From the NCBI GenBank assembly GCA_938010785.1, contig CALLVC010000352.1, positions 1 through 50,298 of the forward strand: a DNA stretch of 50,298 bases, given 5' to 3'. The position numbers and the translations under genes are program-made. The DNA is from an uncultured Saprospiraceae bacterium (GTDB taxonomy: Bacteria; Bacteroidota; Bacteroidia; Chitinophagales; Saprospiraceae). Below, piece by piece: positions 34,365 to 43,129 of this stretch. Position 1 is the first letter of the stretch, and every line of letters begins with the position of its first letter. Under the pieces are notes generated by a model, which saw nothing but the letters and a program-made list of their open reading frames with translations, did not search any database and was not told where the DNA came from.

Positions 34365-34529
34365 TTAATAAAAATAGGTTTGTAGCCAATCCCAGATTGC
34401 TACCCGTTCTTTGATTAAATAGAGTAATAACGCAATACTGAAAAATAAAATTCCCAATTTCCAATTTCGAATTCCTTTCTCTAACTTTTCTCGCCGGCTT
34501 TTATATCTACGCCTACCTGAATATGCCAT
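34365..34529 (-). CDS. Small single-pass membrane protein (54 aa)
   Basis: ATG at 34529 opens a 54-codon frame ending in TAA at 34365. It begins with a very basic segment, MAYSGRRRYKSRREKLEKG, followed by one hydrophobic helix (LGILFFSIALLLYLI) and an aromatic tail (IWDWLQTYFY). The positive-inside rule places the N-terminus in the cytoplasm. The gene lies 33 bases upstream of the nucleosidase-like gene on the same strand, so the two are probably one transcript. It is absent from frames of 60 codons or more because of its size. Confidence 0.68.
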   Translation of the reverse strand: MAYSGRRRYKSRREKLEKGIRNWKLGILFFSIALLLYLIKERVAIWDWLQTYFY

Positions 34530-35011
34530 CTTAATTTTATTTGTAAAGGATTTTTAAATAAGCCCTTGTTTTTTTATCTTTGTAAAAACTACGGTGATAG
34601 TGCCTACCCGTATATATAAAAATGAGCTAACTTCTTTGTTTTACTGTTCTTTTTAAAAACAGTTGTGTTTTGGAAAAAGAGCAATTTAAAACGAAAAAGA
34701 AGAAGTCTATTTTTACCATAAACTATGAGTGAGAAAACTACCTACCTCGTCACTCTATTGACGCTAATTTTTAATTAGCTGTGCTTCTTAATCTGCAAAG
34801 ATAAGAAAGCTACGGCTACCTAAAAGGGATTGATTTTAAGTTGGCTTCATATTTGATTTATTTACAATATCAATCTGTTTAATTGCTTCCTTTGTTGCAA
34901 ATTTATACAAGGGAAGTAAAAATGTATTATTTTTATATTTGAGAAACGGAAGTAGGCGTTTATTCGCTTTTCCATCAACGAAATGACTATTCGGACAACC
35001 AAAGATTGACG
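34530..35011. other. 482-base intergenic region between divergent genes
   Basis: Divergent promoter region. Three TAnnTTTG matches are present: TATCTTTG at 34575-34582 (+), TATCTTTG at 34803-34796 (-), and TATATTTG at 34934-34941 (+, about 70 bases before the CotH gene). None has a good -33 partner at the right distance. A weak hairpin ACTGTT/AACAGT with adjoining A and T runs is at about 34642-34662. No gene was recognised. Confidence 0.4.
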
Positions 35012-37369
35012 ATGTTAAACAAGTACCTTTCATTATTGTTCCTTTGCTTTTTATTGGCATGGATACCAATCCACGCCCAACAGGCGACTCTTCCTAAAGC
35101 AGATATTCCCGTAGAAATTGAATTTTCCGACCAAGGCGGTTTTTATGAGGAAGAAGTAATTCTAGAGTTACGTTCTCCTGGTGCGGATATTTACTTCACA
35201 ACGGACGGGTCCTTGCCCAATAAGAAAGCACAGAAATATGAATTCCCTATTGTCATAAAAGAGACGACTGTTGTTCGTGCTAAGGCGTATAGGAAAAAGA
35301 AAGATAGTGATATTTATGGGCACACTTATTTTTTAGAAGAAAAGACCAATAGCTTTCCAACTGTTTCTTTAAGTGTTTCTCCTTGGGTTTTATTTGACCC
35401 AGAGGTTGGTTTATTTATGAATGGTCCTGATGCTATTGATTCTCTTTGGAGAAAGCCTGGTGCCAACTTTTGGAGTCGTTCAGAAAAAATCATTAATACG
35501 GAAATATTTGAAGCAGATGGAAAATGTGTGTTTAGAAGTTCTACGGGATTCCGATTGTTTGGAGGAATGAGTCGTTTGTTTCCTCAAAAATCGATGGTTT
35601 TAGTGAGTAGGAATGAATATGGCGAAAAACGGATTAAACATAAAATTTTTGGCAAAAAACAACCAGCAAAATATAAGTTTTTAGTGCTTAGAAATTCTGG
35701 AAGTGATTGGGGTAAGACGCATTTTCGAGATGCTTTTATGACAGATTTAGTGAAGCACTGGGATATGGAAGTACAAGCTGACCGACCGGCACATGTCTAT
35801 ATCAATGGAAAATATTGGGGAATTTACCACATTAGAGAAAAAGTAAATCGTTACTTTTTAGAATCTCATTGGGGGAATGATAGGGATAGTTTAGATTTGA
35901 TAGAACACCGCCTTTCTCGTAAGAGAGGTAGTAAGAAACATTATCAGCGAATGCTCGATTTTCTGGAAGATAATGATTTGAGTCAACCAGAAAATTATGC
36001 TTATATCCAAACTCAAATGGATGTAGATAATTTTATGAATTATAAAATTGCACAGATTTTTTACGATAATGTAGACGCTGGTGGAAATATTAAATATTGG
36101 CGACCTCAAACGGAGGATGGTCGTTGGCGTTGGATTCTATATGATACAGATTGGGGATTTGGTTTACATGAGGAAGATGCGTACAAACACAATAGCTTAG
36201 ACTTTCATACGGAACCAGAAGGTCCAGCTTGGCCTAATCCACCTTGGAGTACCTTTATCTTAAGAAAACTCTTGGATAACGAAGAATTTAGCCAAGAATT
36301 TGTCAATCGTTTTGCAGACCATATGAATTACTCTTTTCAACCAAAAAGAGTGCTGACCTATATTGACAAGCATTATCGACAGTTAAAACCTGAAATGCCT
36401 AAGCACCTTAAACGTTGGCGATTGAGTAAACGAAAATGGGAAAGGCAAGTGCAGGTCCTGCGGACTTTTGGGAAAGAACGCCCTCAGTATATGCGGATGC
36501 ACTTGATGGAAAAATTTAATACGGGAAAAGCGGTTAAGTTAAACCTTGCTTGTACAGAAGGCGGAAAAATCCGATTGAATCATAACTTAGAAATCAAACC
36601 TAAGAAAAGTTTTAGTGGTGTTTATTTTGAAAAAGTGCCTGTCCATATTGAGGCAGACCCTAAACTAGGCTATCAATTTTCTCATTGGGAAGGAATTGAA
36701 GTAGAGAAAGGAACGAGAGAATTGACCATGGCATTACTAGATGAGGAATCTACTTTGAGAGCAGTCTTCAAAAAAGATGTTAATCCTATTGCTGGAAAGG
36801 TGATGTTCAACGAGATTAGTTGTAATAATAAAAAAACAGGAGACTGGGTAGAAATCTATAATCATTCGAACGAATCGGTTAATTTGAAAGATTGGATTTT
36901 TGCAGATAATAAGAATAGTTATCGCTTTTCTGAGACAATTCTTAGCCCTAAATCATCCATGATTATTTGTCAGGATTCTGCTAAGTTTGTCAATAATTTT
37001 CCAGACCAAACAGACTTTCAAGGAAACCTTGGTTTTGGATTGAGTAAGAAAAAAGAAAAGCTAAGTTTATACGACAATAGAGGTGCGTCTGTAGATAAAT
37101 TTCAGTATGATTTGGTGCCTAGAGATTCTGCTTTTACCCTTAATCTATTGTTGCCAAATTTAGATAATGGAGATATTGATAACTGGGAAGCTTTGATGGG
37201 TACAGGCTCTCCGAATAGACCAAATACCTATTATTTAGAAAGTAGAATTCAAGCGCAGCAAGAAATCTGGTTGAGAGTTGGTGCTGCTTTAGGAGTCGTT
37301 ATATTGCTATCTTTTATGTTGTGGATGAAGCGGAGAAAAGATAGTGCTGAACGTGCTTTGAAAAATTAA
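35012..37369 (+). CDS. CotH-kinase-like surface protein with chitobiase-C and lamin-tail domains
   Basis: A 785-aa exported, probably membrane-anchored protein. The signal peptide spans about 1-23 (cut after HAQ). A chitobiase/hexosaminidase C-terminal-like domain (about 30-110, with DIYFTTDGSLPN) comes first. A CotH-type protein kinase-like domain follows at about 150-470, with LRNSGSDWGKTHFRDAFM, YINGKYWGIYHIREK and ILYDTDWGFGL. Then a beta repeat region with CTEGGKIRLNHN and HWEG lies at about 510-590, a lamin-tail domain (GDWVEIYNHS) at about 600-700, and a final transmembrane helix at 755-775 with a basic tail. There is no T9SS sorting domain. ATG 35012 is chosen over TTG 35006. A terminator follows at 37402-37438. 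Confidence 0.85.
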   Translation: MLNKYLSLLFLCFLLAWIPIHAQQATLPKADIPVEIEFSDQGGFYEEEVILELRSPGADIYFTTDGSLPNKKAQKYEFPIVIKETTVVRAKAYRKKKDSDIYGHTYFLEEKTNSFPTVSLSVSPWVLFDPEVGLFMNGPDAIDSLWRKPGANFWSRSEKIINTEIFEADGKCVFRSSTGFRLFGGMSRLFPQKSMVLVSRNEYGEKRIKHKIFGKKQPAKYKFLVLRNSGSDWGKTHFRDAFMTDLVKHWDMEVQADRPAHVYINGKYWGIYHIREKVNRYFLESHWGNDRDSLDLIEHRLSRKRGSKKHYQRMLDFLEDNDLSQPENYAYIQTQMDVDNFMNYKIAQIFYDNVDAGGNIKYWRPQTEDGRWRWILYDTDWGFGLHEEDAYKHNSLDFHTEPEGPAWPNPPWSTFILRKLLDNEEFSQEFVNRFADHMNYSFQPKRVLTYIDKHYRQLKPEMPKHLKRWRLSKRKWERQVQVLRTFGKERPQYMRMHLMEKFNTGKAVKLNLACTEGGKIRLNHNLEIKPKKSFSGVYFEKVPVHIEADPKLGYQFSHWEGIEVEKGTRELTMALLDEESTLRAVFKKDVNPIAGKVMFNEISCNNKKTGDWVEIYNHSNESVNLKDWIFADNKNSYRFSETILSPKSSMIICQDSAKFVNNFPDQTDFQGNLGFGLSKKKEKLSLYDNRGASVDKFQYDLVPRDSAFTLNLLLPNLDNGDIDNWEALMGTGSPNRPNTYYLESRIQAQQEIWLRVGAALGVVILLSFMLWMKRRKDSAERALKN

Positions 37370-37401
37370 TCGCCTCATCCCTTATAAAATATACTTTTTA
37401 G

Positions 37402-37438
37402 TAGCCATCGTGTTTTTCTAATGCGATGGCTATTTTTA
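37402..37438 (+). terminator. Terminator of the CotH-like gene
   Basis: TAGCCATCG pairs with CGATGGCTA over a 13-base loop, followed by TTTTTAT. It lies 33 bases after the stop codon and 26 bases before bioY, so bioY needs its own promoter or readthrough. Confidence 0.85.
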
Positions 37439-37463
37439 TACCATTAATATTACCCATTTCATT

Positions 37464-38003
37464 TTGACGAATAATAATTCATTTTTTAAGATTATTTTTT
37501 CTGTTCTAGTTATTGCACTTTTTGCTCAAATTTCTATAAATTTTCCTGTTGGAGAAAGCGATATTCCAATTACAGGGCAGACTTTTGCAGTTTTATTAAT
37601 TGCTTATTTTTTTAAGCGTCGCATCGGAACACTAGCTGTCTTTTCTTATGTCTTATTGGGCACTATTGGTTTGCCCATTTTTGCAGACGGAAAATCGGGT
37701 GTTGAGACCTTAATGGGAGGAAGTGGAGGTTTTCTCCTTGGATTTATTGTTAGTGCTTATGTTGTGGGCTATTTAGGTGAAAAAGGTTGGCCGACGAATT
37801 TTACTAAGAGCTTGTTGGCTATGACACTTGGCACTGTTATTATTCTCTTTTTTGGTATTGCTAGACTAGCTTTTATTTATGGATTTGAGAAGGCAATGGA
37901 ATATGGATTTTACCCATTTTGGAAAGGAGCTATTTTTAAAATTATTCTTGGTGCTATTATTCCACCACTATATCATCGATGGAAGTATCTGTTGGGGCAA
38001 TAG
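37464..38003 (+). CDS. bioY: Biotin transporter BioY
   Basis: The substrate-binding S-component for biotin uptake, alone or with an ECF module, in the inner membrane. The 179 aa have about six helices. Family markers are PITGQTFAVLL at about 35-45, LMGGSGGFLLGF at about 91-102 and the C-terminal WKGAIFKIILGA, which holds the conserved Lys near the substrate site. The only reasonable start is TTG 37464; no ATG or GTG precedes the signature in a suitable place. Its last 47 bases overlap the convergent Kir-like channel gene. No biotin synthesis genes are next to it. Confidence 0.88.
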   Translation: MTNNNSFFKIIFSVLVIALFAQISINFPVGESDIPITGQTFAVLLIAYFFKRRIGTLAVFSYVLLGTIGLPIFADGKSGVETLMGGSGGFLLGFIVSAYVVGYLGEKGWPTNFTKSLLAMTLGTVIILFFGIARLAFIYGFEKAMEYGFYPFWKGAIFKIILGAIIPPLYHRWKYLLGQ

Positions 38004-38937
38004 GTAATAATTTATCAATACAATCCAATTGTAAAACGGTTGGTTTATCTTCGAAGGAAGTGTACATCGGATGAAATTTTTTCTCTGTTTCCATATCTTT
38101 TGCAATGTAAGAAGTATTGGTATGGACTAATTGATTATAACTTTCATCAAATCCTTTTAACATAACTAAAAACTCTCCGTGCATTGCTGCTATATCTTTT
38201 AACGTTTTCTGGTAAATTGGACTTTCCTCTGTAATCGGGTGAACAACTGTCCAATTCAAAGGGAACAAAAAAACCTTTTCTCTTTCCAAATTTAAGTTCC
38301 TATAATTTCTTTGCATTTTTCCATTAACGGTTTCTAACCAAGTAAAAATAACTGTAGCCTCCAAGTCTATTATTTTATGAGACCTTGTATTAACCACTCT
38401 AAACTGGAAAGATTTTGTGCTTTCGGAATAAGGTGTTAATAGTGCTTTTGCACTAAAGTTGATATGAGAACGAGGCCTTGAAAAACGAGCAAAGAATAAT
38501 CCTGTAATAAGCGCAAAAGCCACTAGACCTACAGTTGCACATAAAGAGGCAATGAAATTCGCCGAAATACCGATAGGATTAATTCCTCCGTAGCCGACGG
38601 TGGTAAAGGTTTGGACGCTAAAAAAGAAGGCGTATAAGAAATCATTAATAAAATTTCCTTTTGGGATGCCGTTTAATTGTTCTATACCTATGAACACAAA
38701 AAGGCTAGCAAAAACACTATTGATGGCTACAAAAAAAGCTAGAGAAATAGCCGCAAATTTAGCGGAAGATAGGCTCAATAAAAATTGATAGGGGGTCCAA
38801 CTTTTTTTTCCTTTTCGAATGATATTAAAAGAACCATCTTTGTTAATAAGTCGTTCTCCTGCTTTGGTAATTTTAGCGCCAAAGCCCAAATCACTGAAAG
38901 TTGTATTCTGTAAAGTCGTTTTAATATTGAATGGCAT
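37957..38937 (-). CDS. Inward-rectifier-type K+ channel (KirBac family)
   Basis: A 326-aa tetrameric potassium channel subunit. The N-terminal cytoplasmic segment has the slide-helix region (DLGFGAKITKAG). M1 is at about 59-82, the pore helix and filter FTTVGYGG at 111-118 carry the K+ selectivity motif TVGYG, and M2 is at about 127-150. About 155-326 is the immunoglobulin-like cytoplasmic IRK domain. ATG 38937 is used; the longer frame starts with TTG. The last 47 bases overlap bioY on the other strand. There is no evident operon partner. A role in membrane potential or ion homeostasis is the family expectation. Confidence 0.9.
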   Translation of the reverse strand: MPFNIKTTLQNTTFSDLGFGAKITKAGERLINKDGSFNIIRKGKKSWTPYQFLLSLSSAKFAAISLAFFVAINSVFASLFVFIGIEQLNGIPKGNFINDFLYAFFFSVQTFTTVGYGGINPIGISANFIASLCATVGLVAFALITGLFFARFSRPRSHINFSAKALLTPYSESTKSFQFRVVNTRSHKIIDLEATVIFTWLETVNGKMQRNYRNLNLEREKVFLFPLNWTVVHPITEESPIYQKTLKDIAAMHGEFLVMLKGFDESYNQLVHTNTSYIAKDMETEKKFHPMYTSFEDKPTVLQLDCIDKLLPIAPTDTSIDDIVVE

Positions 38938-38962
38938 AATATAAGATTTAACCAAAAATAAA

Positions 38963-38996
38963 ACGAGCCATTCAGTATAACAACTGAATGGCTCGT
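38963..38996 (-). terminator. Terminator of the skp pair
   Basis: A perfect 14-bp stem (ACGAGCCATTCAGT and its complement) with a 6-base loop, followed on the minus strand by TTTTATTTTT. It follows the second skp gene and lies just ahead of the Kir gene on the same strand. Confidence 0.88.
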
Positions 38997-39037
38997 AATT
39001 TTTTAAAACTTATTTTTCAGTAACTTAATACCGAAAA

Positions 39038-39559
39038 TTATAGGCCTAATTTTGTTTTTACTAAACTCGTTACATCTTGTGTCTCGTCTGCATAAAGAAT
39101 TGTACTTCCTTGCTGCGCATTTCGGTCAAAAATATAATTATACCCGTTTTCTTTTGCTACATCTTTAATCGCTGCATTTACTTTATCAAATATTGGTTGC
39201 AATAAAGTATTTCGCTTTTCCATGATTTGCTTTTCCATATCTTGTTGGAATTTGCCAATCTTTTCTTCTTCTCCTCTTAACTTCGTTGCTTCGTCTTCAA
39301 TCTGCTTTGGAGATAATTCGCCAGCTTGTTCTTTTTGCTGTAATGCTTGTAATTTGGTCTGGTAAGATTGTACCATTTGTTGACCTTTTTTCTGTAATTG
39401 TTTCTGTAAAGCCTCCATGCTCGAATCTGCTTGCTTTACTTCTGTCATGCCGGATAAAATTTCGGCAGAGTTTAGGTAGCCAAACTTTTGTGCATCTGCG
39501 CTAAAAGCTGTTGCCCCCATTACTAAAATTAAAATAAATAACTTTGTTATCTGTTTCAT
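39038..39559 (-). CDS. OmpH/Skp family outer membrane chaperone, copy 2
   Basis: A periplasmic chaperone that holds unfolded outer-membrane proteins on their way to the Bam complex. The 173 aa have a signal peptide (1-23, cut after ADA), a short beta strand (FGYLNSAEIL), a long charged coiled-coil tentacle (about 40-125, with repeated KQLQKKGQQ and EEKIGKFQQ heptads) and a C-terminal strand (NYIFDRNAQQGSTILYAD). It is 100 bases downstream of a second Skp-type gene on the same strand. Tandem Skp genes are usual in Bacteroidota. Confidence 0.9.
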   Translation of the reverse strand: MKQITKLFILILVMGATAFSADAQKFGYLNSAEILSGMTEVKQADSSMEALQKQLQKKGQQMVQSYQTKLQALQQKEQAGELSPKQIEDEATKLRGEEEKIGKFQQDMEKQIMEKRNTLLQPIFDKVNAAIKDVAKENGYNYIFDRNAQQGSTILYADETQDVTSLVKTKLGL

Positions 39560-39659
39560 GAATCTTTGAATTTTTTTGATTAACTAAAAGTAGTTTTCTG
39601 TTTTTTAATGGTGCGCAAAAATAGAAATTTTACGCTTTTTACTGCAATTTTATAGAATA

Positions 39660-40169
39660 TTAATTGACTCTATCAATAATATCTTCTGTCTTGTCGTAGC
39701 TAGAATTGACAAACAATAAACCCGCTGAACTTCCTTTATCTAAAATAAAATCAAATTCTCTAGACTTTGCATAATCTTCGATGGTAGAATATACCTTGTC
39801 TTGAATTGGTTGAACTAAAGCTTGTCTTCTTTTGAATAAAGCGCCTTCTGGTCCAAATCGTTGTTTCTGCATTTCTCGGATTGATTTTTCCTTATTCACT
39901 ATTTCATCTTCTCGTTGTTTTCTAACCTCATCACTTAACAATACCTGTTCTGCTTGGAACTTATTATACATACTCTTTACGACATCGTATTCTCGTGCAA
40001 TTTCTTGTTGCCAAGTTGCTGCCTGTTTGTCCAAATCTTTTTGGGCTTGCTTGTATTCTGGTAAACTTTCTAAAACTTGGTTGATGTCAACCACTGCAAT
40101 TCTTTGAGCGGTAATCGTAGTACTGCCTACGAAAAATAAGACAGCTAAAGATAAAAGGTACTTTTTCAT
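39660..40169 (-). CDS. OmpH/Skp family outer membrane chaperone, copy 1
   Basis: A periplasmic Skp-like protein of 169 aa. The signal peptide is at about 1-21 (cut after ITA). The beta start IAVVDINQVLESLPEY follows, then a coiled coil at about 40-110 and the C-terminal FDFILDKGSSAGLLFVN strand. It differs from copy 2 enough that the two are old paralogues, so they may form mixed trimers. A TAATTTTG -7-like box lies at 40283-40276 without a clear -33. In this phylum such genes usually sit by bamA; here no bamA is adjacent, although an Omp85 gene lies 6.7 kb away. Confidence 0.9.
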   Translation of the reverse strand: MKKYLLSLAVLFFVGSTTITAQRIAVVDINQVLESLPEYKQAQKDLDKQAATWQQEIAREYDVVKSMYNKFQAEQVLLSDEVRKQREDEIVNKEKSIREMQKQRFGPEGALFKRRQALVQPIQDKVYSTIEDYAKSREFDFILDKGSSAGLLFVNSSYDKTEDIIDRVN

Positions 40170-40505
40170 GATATAAACTATTTTGATTCTTTAAATTTCT
40201 AATTAAGTTTTAATTTTTAGTGAGGGGAAAATAAATTGATAAATCTATTTAACCACGTCCCCTAAATAAGACTGACAAAATTAGTATTTTATTGCCAGCT
40301 TTCTATTTATAGACTACTGCAATATACTAAAAGTTACTTTTTTTGAATTAAGTAAAAATGTTCAAATTTTAGTGTAACTAATTGATAACGAGTGGGTTAA
40401 TTTCTGGGAGGGTGTTAAGGTAATTTAATTCTTTAACGTATGTTTAACGCATCTTTTTATGTTTTTAACAGCAGTTTTTGTGATTTAAAGCTTTTTGAGT
40501 AACAT
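40170..40505 (-). other. 336-base intergenic region upstream of the skp pair
   Basis: It contains the TAATTTTG box at 40283-40276 (minus strand) and a loose pairing GGGGA (40224-40228 area) with TCCCC (40258-40262 area). It also serves as the 3' flank of batD, but no convincing terminator for batD was seen. No reading frame was recognised. Confidence 0.35.
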
Positions 40506-42245
40506 TTAAGCTAACTCAGTTTCAATTTCACTGATTACTTTTACAGATTTTTGGTAGGTTTCTTGCATCGATGCACTATTATCCATGCCCGCGAATAGCG
40601 CCATTTCTGTAATTTTTATAATAGCCATATAATCTGTAATATGCTGTTCTTGGACTTGGAGAGATTGTAATTTTTGCCGAACATTATCCTTCGTTAATTC
40701 AGATAAAGGTATACTCAACTTATCGCAAACATAACCCAATAATGCTCTAGAAATTTCATCGTAGAAATCTCTACTCTTATTGGCTTTTAAGAATTCATTT
40801 GCGGTTTCTAGCCGTTTAGTTGCTACTTTTTGTGCCCTATTCTTTTTTAATAAAGCGATATCAATATTTCCATTTTTAGCTAATAATTGCTTATAAATAA
40901 ATGCGCCACTAAGTACTAAAAATGGAAAAAGTAATAAACCATAAAATAGGCCTGTCTTTGGAAAAGGTGTTCCTTTACTATTAAAAGAAGTATTAGATTT
41001 GATGTACCTAATATCTTTATTAATAACAACTTCTGAACCTACGGGTAATTGACTTGTTGGTGTACCTTTTCCTTGTCTAATATTGAGATTGAAAACATTG
41101 GGAACAAGCGTAATAAATTTTGCACTATCTGTATCAAAATAGGTGAAAGATGGATTTAGCTGATACTGCCCTTTTTGCTTTGGAATGGCTAAATATTCGA
41201 TTGTCTTTTGCCCTATTAATTTACCTCCCGATTCTTGAGATATTTCATCTAAAACTTTAGGTTCATATACTTCAAATACACCAGGGAAATTTAAGCTAGG
41301 TGGTTGTAATCGTTTTATATCGCCATTACCTTGAATGGTCAATTTAACCGCAATCGCATCGTCTGTTGTAAGATTAGTTTTATCAATAAAAGAGTTCACG
41401 GCATATTTCCCAACAGCGCCACTAAAGGATGGTGGCACAGGCATTGGCAATGATTTTACATTAATATCTAAAGGATTGGTTTGGACATTAACGGGCTTAA
41501 TTTGATTGCTGAAAAAAAAACTGTTTGGGCGCTTATTTCCCGTTATAACACCTAAGCGAACGGTCATCGGTGCAATCGTCTGTAAACCTGTTTGCTGAGG
41601 AAATAAGGCGATTCTCTTCAACACCTTCGTTGTATATTGTATCCCATCAACGACCTCTCTTACCGCTCTAGAATCAAAACGTCGTATATCTCTTGCAAAA
41701 AAGCCCTGATATTCTGGCTCGAATGCTATATCGTAATTTTCAATATTGACAGTCGTATATAATTTATAATCAATAACTAGCTGTTGACCAACATAGACTA
41801 AATTAGTATCTATCTCTGCTTTTACAAATAACTGTTGTTCTTCGGTAGCATTTTTACTCGCAGCACTTGCTTTGATAACGTCTATCAAGAGCGCATTGGA
41901 CTTAATGGTTTTTCCATTGACACTTATGGTCGCTGGAGCAATCCTAAATTTTCCTACTTTTTTAGGTTGTAAAGAATAAGAATAGGATACTTTTTGAGTG
42001 GTATTTCCATTGATAATAGTCGTACTCATAGAACGATTAGGCCCATTAAGTACTTTGAAGTTTTTGAAGGAAGGTGCCTCAAAATTACCTCCTCTTGCAT
42101 TATTGAGGGTGTAGGTTACTTGGAAATAACCATTTTCAATAACTTGCTTAGCATCTGTACTTGCCACAAAGCTAACTTGTGCAATGCTCATCGTACAAAT
42201 GGCTATAAAGAAAAAGACTAAGGGAATATGCTTCAAAAAATTCAT
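40506..42245 (-). CDS. batD: BatD family aerotolerance protein
   Basis: A 579-aa membrane-anchored periplasmic protein of the Bat (Bacteroides aerotolerance) system. The signal peptide covers about 1-22. The N-terminal part has repeated immunoglobulin-like beta units with VTYTLNNARGGNFEAPSF and a GPNRSMSTTIING segment near residue 55. A transmembrane helix at about 436-456 (LFYGLLLFPFLVLSGAF) is followed by a cytoplasmic helical tail with RALLGYVCDKLSIPLSELT. It is the last gene of the bat cluster, 39 bases after the short BatD-like gene. The N-terminal unit is closely related to that gene. Confidence 0.88.
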   Translation of the reverse strand: MNFLKHIPLVFFFIAICTMSIAQVSFVASTDAKQVIENGYFQVTYTLNNARGGNFEAPSFKNFKVLNGPNRSMSTTIINGNTTQKVSYSYSLQPKKVGKFRIAPATISVNGKTIKSNALLIDVIKASAASKNATEEQQLFVKAEIDTNLVYVGQQLVIDYKLYTTVNIENYDIAFEPEYQGFFARDIRRFDSRAVREVVDGIQYTTKVLKRIALFPQQTGLQTIAPMTVRLGVITGNKRPNSFFFSNQIKPVNVQTNPLDINVKSLPMPVPPSFSGAVGKYAVNSFIDKTNLTTDDAIAVKLTIQGNGDIKRLQPPSLNFPGVFEVYEPKVLDEISQESGGKLIGQKTIEYLAIPKQKGQYQLNPSFTYFDTDSAKFITLVPNVFNLNIRQGKGTPTSQLPVGSEVVINKDIRYIKSNTSFNSKGTPFPKTGLFYGLLLFPFLVLSGAFIYKQLLAKNGNIDIALLKKNRAQKVATKRLETANEFLKANKSRDFYDEISRALLGYVCDKLSIPLSELTKDNVRQKLQSLQVQEQHITDYMAIIKITEMALFAGMDNSASMQETYQKSVKVISEIETELA

Positions 42246-42284
42246 TTATGTGGTACTGAACGATGTATCTAAAATTTTACAAAT

Positions 42285-42866
42285 TTACAATTTATAAATT
42301 TTACGTTTCTTCTTTTTTTTCTTTGGCTTAGAAGGTTCCATTTCTTGTAAAAGTGGATTTTTGTTACCATCAAAGAAATCATTAAAAAAATCATTTCCAC
42401 CGAAAAAGTTCTCTCCGCCAAAGAAATCATCTCTATTGAAAAAATCATTCCTGTTATTTTGCCGTGGTTGCTGGATAATACCATCTGGATTAGCAACAAC
42501 TAAAACTTCTACTGGAATAGATGACAATGGTCCTTTATCTGTTTCTACATAAGCAGGCTCAATGAAATAATACCCAATATCCTGCGGTTCAATATAATAG
42601 CTATAAGCGATACTCTGTGTAACCGCACCATTATTAATCATCATGCTAGAGGATTGATTTGGTCCACTAACGACTGTAAATCCTTCGAAGGAAGGTGCTT
42701 CAAAATTATCTACTGACGCATTTTCTATTGTAAATTTTACCTCAAAATAATTACCTAATAAAATAGAATCTCGACTTACTTCGACGGTTAATTTTGCTGC
42801 TTCTTGACTAAATGCCAATACATTTATCATCATAAAGCAAGCAATAAAAGTTACTAATTTTTTCAT
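42285..42866 (-). CDS. Short BatD-like protein (N-terminal BatD unit only)
   Basis: A 193-aa exported protein (signal about 1-20) consisting of the same opening unit as BatD: TVEVSRDSILLGNYFEVKF, NFEAPSFEGFTVVSGPNQSS and SYSYYIEPQDIGYYFIEP. It stops before the BatD membrane helix. The end is a low-complexity run of Asn, Asp, Phe and Gly repeats (FFNRDDFFGGENFFGGNDFF at about 140-160), then a Lys-rich tail. It may be a partial duplicate of batD kept as a soluble or membrane-associated partner. It lies between batC and batD. Confidence 0.8.
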   Translation of the reverse strand: MKKLVTFIACFMMINVLAFSQEAAKLTVEVSRDSILLGNYFEVKFTIENASVDNFEAPSFEGFTVVSGPNQSSSMMINNGAVTQSIAYSYYIEPQDIGYYFIEPAYVETDKGPLSSIPVEVLVVANPDGIIQQPRQNNRNDFFNRDDFFGGENFFGGNDFFNDFFDGNKNPLLQEMEPSKPKKKKKKRKIYKL

Positions 42867-43129
42867 GATGTAATTTTTTGTTATGAATTCTAAAAAAGAT
42901 TGTACAAAATTTTGAAAGCTGCTAGGATTGAATCACAGACCCGCCCGAATGACGCAGTCGGGCAGGTTTAACGGATTTTGACGGTTTCTTTGCATGGCTT
43001 GTTCTAGGTCGCGTTCAAAACTTCAGCGTACGACTAAGAAAAGAACACGACCTAGAACATGAAGAAGTGTAAGCTTCTGAACCGATACAGCGGAAGGGAT
43101 GCCAAAAGCACAACCTATAAAAATTGTAG
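42867..43129. other. Intergenic repeat region between the short BatD-like gene and batC
   Basis: It holds two inverted repeats. GCCCGA and TCGGGC surround a 9-base loop (42943-42963). GTTCTAGGTCGCGTTC (43001-43016) pairs with GAACACGACCTAGAAC (43043-43058) with one mismatch around a 26-base loop. The region is unusually wide for neighbours in the bat cluster. Confidence 0.6.
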
